Shown one piece after another: positions 62,895 through 64,000 of a stretch of DNA of 64,000 nt. How positions within the stretch are numbered: the stretch's first letter is position 1; each line of letters opens with the position of its first letter. The notes beneath the pieces were generated by a model that worked only from the letters and a program-made list of their open reading frames with translations, was not told the DNA's origin and did not search any database. Both the position numbers and the translations under genes were made by a program. This DNA comes from Sulfurovum sp. TSL6 (GTDB taxonomy: Bacteria > Campylobacterota > Campylobacteria > Campylobacterales > Sulfurovaceae). The stretch lies in the NCBI RefSeq assembly GCF_019972115.1, contig NZ_BPFJ01000001.1, forward strand, positions 682,001 to 746,000, read 5' to 3'.

Positions 62895-64000
62895 TTATCC
62901 CAGATAAATAACTTCTTCAGGCTCTACAATATGTGCCTTTTTACCTAAAGCATTTTCTATCACACTGCGCAGTATCACCTGTTTGTCCTCTTCCCCATGT
63001 ATAAGGTATACACGGTAAAGATCTTCCATTTTTGATATCCATTTAATGATCGCGTCTTGATCGGCATGGGCAGAAAAACCGTTGATCGTATGAATACTGG
63101 CTTTGATCAGTATATCTTCATGAAAGATCTTCACCCAGCGCGCACCGTCAACGATGTGACGTCCTAAAGTACCAACTGCCTGATACCCTACAAATATGAC
63201 AGCATTTTTAGGATTCCAAAGACGATTTTTAAAATGATGGATGATCCTTCCCCCTGTACACATACCGCTCCCTGCAATGATAATGGCACGGGTATCTACT
63301 TCATTAATAGCCCTGGAGCCTTCTACATCGGGTGTATAGACAAGATCTTCAAAATCAAAAACCGTCCCATCTCTTTTTTTGTAATCCTGACATTGTTGGC
63401 TTAGTAGGTCACTATGGTTATTATACACTTCTGTCGCACGTGTAGCCATTGGACTATCTAAAAAGATTTTACAGTGAGGAAGTTCTTTTCTATCATGCAT
63501 TTCCTTGAGAATACATAGTATCTCTTGTGTACGTTCCACAGCAAAAGAAGGAATCAATACATTTCCCCAATCACGTAATGTATCAATAATAACACGTTTA
63601 AATTCCACGATACTCGCTTCAATATCCTTATGGTTTCTGTCACCATAAGTTGATTCTACATACAGATAATTAGCATGAGTACATTTCTCCAAGTCTTCCA
63701 TCACTAGATCGTTATCATTGCCGATATCACCTGAAAATACGATGGTCTGTTCTACATTATCTTCCTTATAAGTAATTTCAATAAAAGCTGCCCCCAGAAT
63801 ATGTCCAGCATCACGAAAAGTTACTTTAAGTCCTTCTTGAATAAGAGAGGAGTTATCATATTCTGGATAATGCCAAACAAGATCAAAAGATGCTTCAACA
63901 TCATCCTCATCATATAGAGGTTCTCTTACCTCTCCTTCTTTACCGCGACGCTGTTCTTTTTTAAAATTAGTCTTATAATCCTCTTTCATGATCTTTGCAC
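62895..64000 (-). CDS. beta-CASP metallo-hydrolase (RNase J/CPSF-like), 5' part missing
   Basis: At least 364 residues visible; the frame stays open to the window end, so the N-terminus, including the HxHxDH zinc motif, is outside. Visible motifs: FRDAGHILGAAFIEI (a metal-ligand His), FSGDIGNDN (metal Asp), the beta-CASP motifs with ESTYGDR, SPMATRATE, AGSGMCTGGRI and FSAHADQDAI. It is an RNA-specificity MBL enzyme, probably an endo- or exoribonuclease of the YsiA/CPSF group rather than the full RNase J seen elsewhere. The partial state is due to the window edge. Confidence 0.9.
   Translation of the reverse strand, partial: AKIMKEDYKTNFKKEQRRGKEGEVREPLYDEDDVEASFDLVWHYPEYDNSSLIQEGLKVTFRDAGHILGAAFIEITYKEDNVEQTIVFSGDIGNDNDLVMEDLEKCTHANYLYVESTYGDRNHKDIEASIVEFKRVIIDTLRDWGNVLIPSFAVERTQEILCILKEMHDRKELPHCKIFLDSPMATRATEVYNNHSDLLSQQCQDYKKRDGTVFDFEDLVYTPDVEGSRAINEVDTRAIIIAGSGMCTGGRIIHHFKNRLWNPKNAVIFVGYQAVGTLGRHIVDGARWVKIFHEDILIKASIHTINGFSAHADQDAIIKWISKMEDLYRVYLIHGEEDKQVILRSVIENALGKKAHIVEPEEVIYLG

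Overview
The window looks like a chromosomal segment of a Campylobacterota (Epsilonproteobacteria) bacterium, most like a marine sulfur oxidiser of the Sulfurovum type. This placement is inferred from gene content: the fabZ-lpxA-clpX-mreB-mreC order, QueH, a SorA/SorB sulfite dehydrogenase pair, tandem PPK2 kinases, several Na+/H+ antiporters and many c-type cytochromes. The DNA is AT-rich, promoters carry clear TATAAT boxes, and genes are tightly packed with frequent start/stop overlaps. No rRNA, tRNA, insertion sequence, prophage or CRISPR array was seen. No gap between genes exceeds 300 bases.

Layout. 1-8 kb: esterase-like hydrolase, hemL, TonB-like protein, L,D-transpeptidase-like protein, then an NhaC antiporter, membrane protein, lpxB, queH run. 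8-16.8 kb: fabZ-lpxA-clpX-mreB-mreC (lipid A, proteolysis, cell shape), a strong terminator, carB, a Sua5/YrdC-like gene and a HIT protein. 16.8-20.7 kb: a phosphate/polyphosphate cluster (PitA-type transporter, a 35-codon membrane ORF, two PPK2 kinases). 20.7-27.9 kb: CPA2 antiporter, CBS protein, DUF2459 lipoprotein, DUF389 protein, a soluble FtsH-like AAA protease, an APC permease and upp. 28-32.4 kb: SorA/SorB, a 13-residue-repeat lipoprotein, TrmH, YwbE and DUF188 proteins. 32.4-35.9 kb: an accessory-looking stretch in which single genes are separated by a 31-base palindromic repeat always in the same orientation. 36-41 kb: mltG, clpB (with an HspR-like operator) and a flavin oxidase. 41.5-50.7 kb: MoxR-DUF58-transglutaminase, followed by a tightly packed ctpA-purC-purS-purQ-unknown-plsC-crcB-unknown unit. 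50.7-55.5 kb: a CPBP intramembrane protease beside a single secreted protein with a Gly-Gly-Cys/TM/Arg C-terminal sorting tail, a haem-binding barrel-like protein, a cytochrome c and two small Gly-rich secreted proteins. 55.6-60.8 kb: an OmpR-type two-component system, a DUF2202 ferritin-like protein, an FMN glutamate-synthase-like enzyme and DoxX. 61-64 kb: small ORFs, nhaA and a beta-CASP metallo-hydrolase cut by the window end.

The most interesting signals are: (1) a putative three-promoter regulon of the two-component system at 55.6 kb, recognised by a TTCAYAC-N4-TTCAYAC direct repeat exactly 8 bp upstream of the -10 box of three secreted-protein genes; (2) the one-target CPBP/C-terminal-tail sorting pair at 50.7-52.9 kb; (3) the same-orientation 31-base repeats that punctuate single genes at 32.5-35.3 kb; (4) several genes whose ATG sits where transcription should start, i.e. 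apparently leaderless mRNAs; and (5) an FtsH-like protease lacking membrane segments and with degenerate ATPase motifs. All functional statements rest on motif recognition by eye; no database search was possible.
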